A stretch of DNA of 64,000 nucleotides, from NCBI GenBank assembly GCA_003574895.1, contig PJFB01000002.1, positions 124,001-188,000 of the forward strand, read 5' to 3'. This document shows, one piece after another, positions 62,157-64,000 of this stretch (the stretch's first letter is position 1; each line of letters starts with the position of its first letter). Below the pieces are notes generated by a model, which was not told the DNA's origin, made no database searches, and saw nothing but the letters and a program-made list of their open reading frames with translations. Both the position numbers and the translations under genes were made by a program. This stretch comes from Geobacter sp. (GTDB lineage Bacteria; Desulfobacterota; Desulfuromonadia; Geobacterales; Pseudopelobacteraceae).

Positions 62157-63452
62157 CTACTTCGGCCGTGATTCCAGATCCTGGCGGACGAGCCGTTCCA
62201 GGGAGGCGTCGTAAAAGTCCCGCCGGCAGTCCACGCCGTCTATGGCGCCGGTAATCAGCTTGCGCAGAAAACGGCAGCCGCCGAAACAGAGCGGCAGGTA
62301 GGCGCAGTCCAGGCATTCGTCGGTCTTCCAGACGTCAAGGTTGTGGGACTCGCGGAAGTCAGCAATCCCTTCGGCCAGGGAACCGACCCGCAGGTTTTCG
62401 TCCCCCATGAAGGAGGGGCATTTGTAGATCCCGCCGTCGTAAGCCACCACCACATCGGAGTCGAACTCCACCATGCAGCCGGCCATCCTGATCCTGGGGG
62501 TGTTGAAGCCGCGCTTGAGGACCTCTTCCCTCAGGTACAGGCCGGCCTCGCTCATCCATGGCTCGCTGCTGGACGCGCAGGCCGAGCTGAAATCGCCGCT
62601 GACACTGCCGTCGGCCTTGGGGGTGATCGGGGAGAAGAAGGCGTATTTGAGTTTGTCCGGGGTGATGCCCTCGGCAATGAGCAGGTCGAGCAATTCGGGG
62701 AAGCGGCGGTAATTGTGACGGGTGTAGTTGCCGCCGATGTCGAGCGGGACCAGATCGCAAACGGCCCGGGCATTGGCCAGGATGGTGGCGAAGCTCCCCC
62801 GGCCGGAGACAAAGGGGCGCTGCTGGTCGTGGATATCTGGCGGCCCGTCCAGGGTGATTCTGACACCTTCAAGCCCCAGGGGCAACAGTTCCTCCACCAC
62901 CCGACGGGTGAGCAGGGTGCCGTTGGAGATGATGGTGAAGCCGAACTTGACTCCCTTGGCCAAAGCCGCCTCCGCCAGTGGGGCGGCGATGTCCTTGAGC
63001 AACGGCAGGGCCATCAGCGCCTCGCCGCCGTAGAAGTCCACGACCACGTCCCGATCCTCGTCCATCTGCTCCAGCAGCTTATGCACCAGCAGCTTACCGG
63101 TGTCGGCACTCATCCTGTGATGCCCGCGGAAGGGGTCTTCGAAGCAGTAGGGGCAAGCAAGGTTGCACTCCAGGGTCAGAGTCACCAGGGCGCTGAAAGG
63201 ACGTTTTTCCCCATTGGCCGTATCAAAGATCGTCCGCATTTCTTCGCGTTCCGCCGCACGGTCAGGCACCAGTACCCCAAGGCGGGACAAGGTCTCCCGC
63301 TCCTTTTCGGTCAGTTCCTCTCCGCCGGCCCGGGCCCTGTCCCAGAGAGCTTCCGAGCATTCCAGTACCGCGCAGCGCCGGGTGGTGAACAGCAGCACCC
63401 GGCCGGGTTTGTCGGCACAGGGATAGACCTTTAGATAGTGTGATGTCTGCAT
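62157..63452 (-). CDS. Radical SAM/SPASM peptide maturase (geopeptide type)
   Basis: A 431-residue radical SAM enzyme. After an N-terminal peptide-recognition region (MQTSHYLKVYPCADKPGRVL) the [4Fe-4S]-SAM motif is LTLECNLACPYCFED (CxxxCxxC), followed by VVDFYGGEALM and ISNGTLLTRR. The C-terminal SPASM part has seven or more Cys, including MAGCMVEF, YKCPSF and TDECLDCAYLPLCFGGCR, for auxiliary clusters. This is the architecture of RiPP maturases acting on Cys-rich peptides; the Geobacter-specific 'geopeptide' maturases fit best. AAAGGA before ATG at 63452. A Cys-containing peptide ORF lies upstream at the window edge. Confidence 0.88.
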   Translation of the reverse strand: MQTSHYLKVYPCADKPGRVLLFTTRRCAVLECSEALWDRARAGGEELTEKERETLSRLGVLVPDRAAEREEMRTIFDTANGEKRPFSALVTLTLECNLACPYCFEDPFRGHHRMSADTGKLLVHKLLEQMDEDRDVVVDFYGGEALMALPLLKDIAAPLAEAALAKGVKFGFTIISNGTLLTRRVVEELLPLGLEGVRITLDGPPDIHDQQRPFVSGRGSFATILANARAVCDLVPLDIGGNYTRHNYRRFPELLDLLIAEGITPDKLKYAFFSPITPKADGSVSGDFSSACASSSEPWMSEAGLYLREEVLKRGFNTPRIRMAGCMVEFDSDVVVAYDGGIYKCPSFMGDENLRVGSLAEGIADFRESHNLDVWKTDECLDCAYLPLCFGGCRFLRKLITGAIDGVDCRRDFYDASLERLVRQDLESRPK

Positions 63453-63506
63453 TAGGGGTTCCTTTCGGTGTTTAACGGTCACAGCCAAAGCTCATAATTC
63501 CCCCAG

Positions 63507-63803
63507 CCCTTTAGGCCTTTAGGCCCTGTGGGTCCTGTGGGTCCTCTTAGGGACTCGGAAATTGCCGATTAACCGTTTTTCTTATTGTAGGGGAGAAGCA
63601 AGTTTCATCTGCTTCGCCCGCCTTTGATCTCTGTGGCAAAAGGGCGAAGCAGGTAAAGCTCTTGCTTCGCCCCTACGTGGATAAACGATATATTAGCAGT
63701 TTTCATATCCATTATTCTAAGAGGGGGGAACGGCAAAAAACAGCACGGCTCTCGATCAGCGCGTCCCTCCCCTTTCCCAAAGGGCAGAACAGGAGCGGTT
63801 AAG
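63507..63803. repeat. Repeat copy B, interrupted
   Basis: Left part 63507-63549 is identical to 62001-62043; right part 63714-63803 resembles 62043-62131. About 165 bases, including an imperfect palindrome, separate the two parts, as if an element had inserted into copy B. The stretch 63453-63939 has no gene. Confidence 0.75.
63587..63676. repeat. 90-base imperfect palindrome within repeat copy B
   Basis: Ends GTAGGGGAGAAGCAAG and CTTGCTTCGCCCCTAC are inverted (one mismatch), with inner arms TGCTTCGCCC and GGGCGAAGCA. MITE-like or structural repeat. Confidence 0.7.
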
Positions 63804-63909
63804 AGATGGCACTGGCGCGATTTGGCAACCTGGTACCGCCAAATACCCGAATTTATAATGGGGAGACTTTACATCGAAGGGAGCAAACGGACAAGCTGAA
63901 ATGAAGAGT

Positions 63910-63929
63910 GGGGAGGGTTGCCCCTCCCC
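63910..63929 (-). terminator. Hairpin after the peptide ORF
   Basis: Perfect eight-base stem GGGGAGGG / CCCTCCCC with a four-base loop, about ten bases after the peptide stop codon; the U-tract following it is poor. Confidence 0.55.
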
Positions 63930-63939
63930 GTTTTGGCGG

Positions 63940-64000
63940 TTATCTGACGCTAGCCTGACTGGCAGTACAACAGGTCTGCACCACTCCCGGGCAGTTGCCT
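63940..64000 (-). CDS. C-terminal end of a probable Cys-rich precursor peptide (partial)
   Basis: The minus strand enters the window in an open frame whose last 19 codons read GNCPGVVQTCCTASQASVR and stop at TAA (63942-63940). Three cysteines, two of them adjacent, in a small tail directly upstream of a radical-SAM maturase on the same strand point to the substrate peptide. The 5' part is outside the window, so length and leader are unknown. A different frame is also open across this stretch. Confidence 0.55.
   Translation of the reverse strand, partial: GNCPGVVQTCCTASQASVR

Noticed and set aside
62343-63434. 363-codon open frame on the plus strand
   Set aside because: Antisense to the radical-SAM maturase; no start signal or recognisable domain.

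Overview
This 64 kb window looks like chromosomal DNA from a Geobacter-type bacterium (Desulfuromonadota). That is an inference from gene content and order: a full nuoA-N operon whose NuoF carries a ferredoxin tail, atpZ-atpI-atpB-atpE without the rest of the ATP synthase genes, an argB-D-F-G-H run followed by ExeA/GspA- and GspB-like genes, a recA-pilT-recX-alaS cluster, many sensor kinases and a chemoreceptor, and a radical-SAM peptide maturase of the type named after Geobacter. No rRNA, tRNA, CRISPR array or complete insertion sequence was recognised.

Layout. 1-5343 (minus): the 3'-truncated glmS, a stand-alone response regulator and a large membrane histidine kinase. 5739-7563 (plus): a small AT-rich cluster with a MoxR-like ATPase, an exported small protein and a DUF2288 protein. 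7711-22836 (minus): nuoN to nuoA, transcribed from a good sigma70-like promoter at 22886-22914 and closed by a strong terminator. 23088-26112 (plus): hemL and the membrane part of the F0 ATP synthase. 26197-36300 (minus): arginine biosynthesis from argB to argH, interrupted by a NUDIX hydrolase and a nitrilase-fold protein, then a GspA/GspB pair and a lipoprotein. 36381-45463 (minus): hybrid kinase, alaS, recX, pilT, recA, cinA, larC. 45493-48920 (minus): an accessory block between larC and larB. 50049-53032 (plus): LysR regulator and leuC/leuD. 53120-61473 (mostly minus): outer-membrane protein, chemoreceptor, tatA, an aminotransferase with an alanine-rich leader, several small enzymes, hemE. 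61474-64000: repeat-rich DNA around a radical-SAM maturase, with the end of its probable Cys-rich precursor peptide at the window edge.

The most interesting parts are three. First, the AT-rich two-gene unit at 45923-48159: a TIR domain fused to the ATPase domain of replicative helicase DnaB, followed by a protein with a possible PD-(D/E)XK-like core; beside it is a VapBC pair, and together they separate the normally linked larB and larC. This is a good candidate for an uncharacterised anti-phage system. Second, a 28-codon leader ORF with ten alanines followed by an intrinsic terminator just before an aminotransferase gene, which reads as a transcription attenuator sensing alanine. Third, the radical-SAM/geopeptide-like pair at the right end.

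Start codons were adjusted where a Shine-Dalgarno sequence clearly favours an internal start; every product assignment rests on reading motifs by eye.
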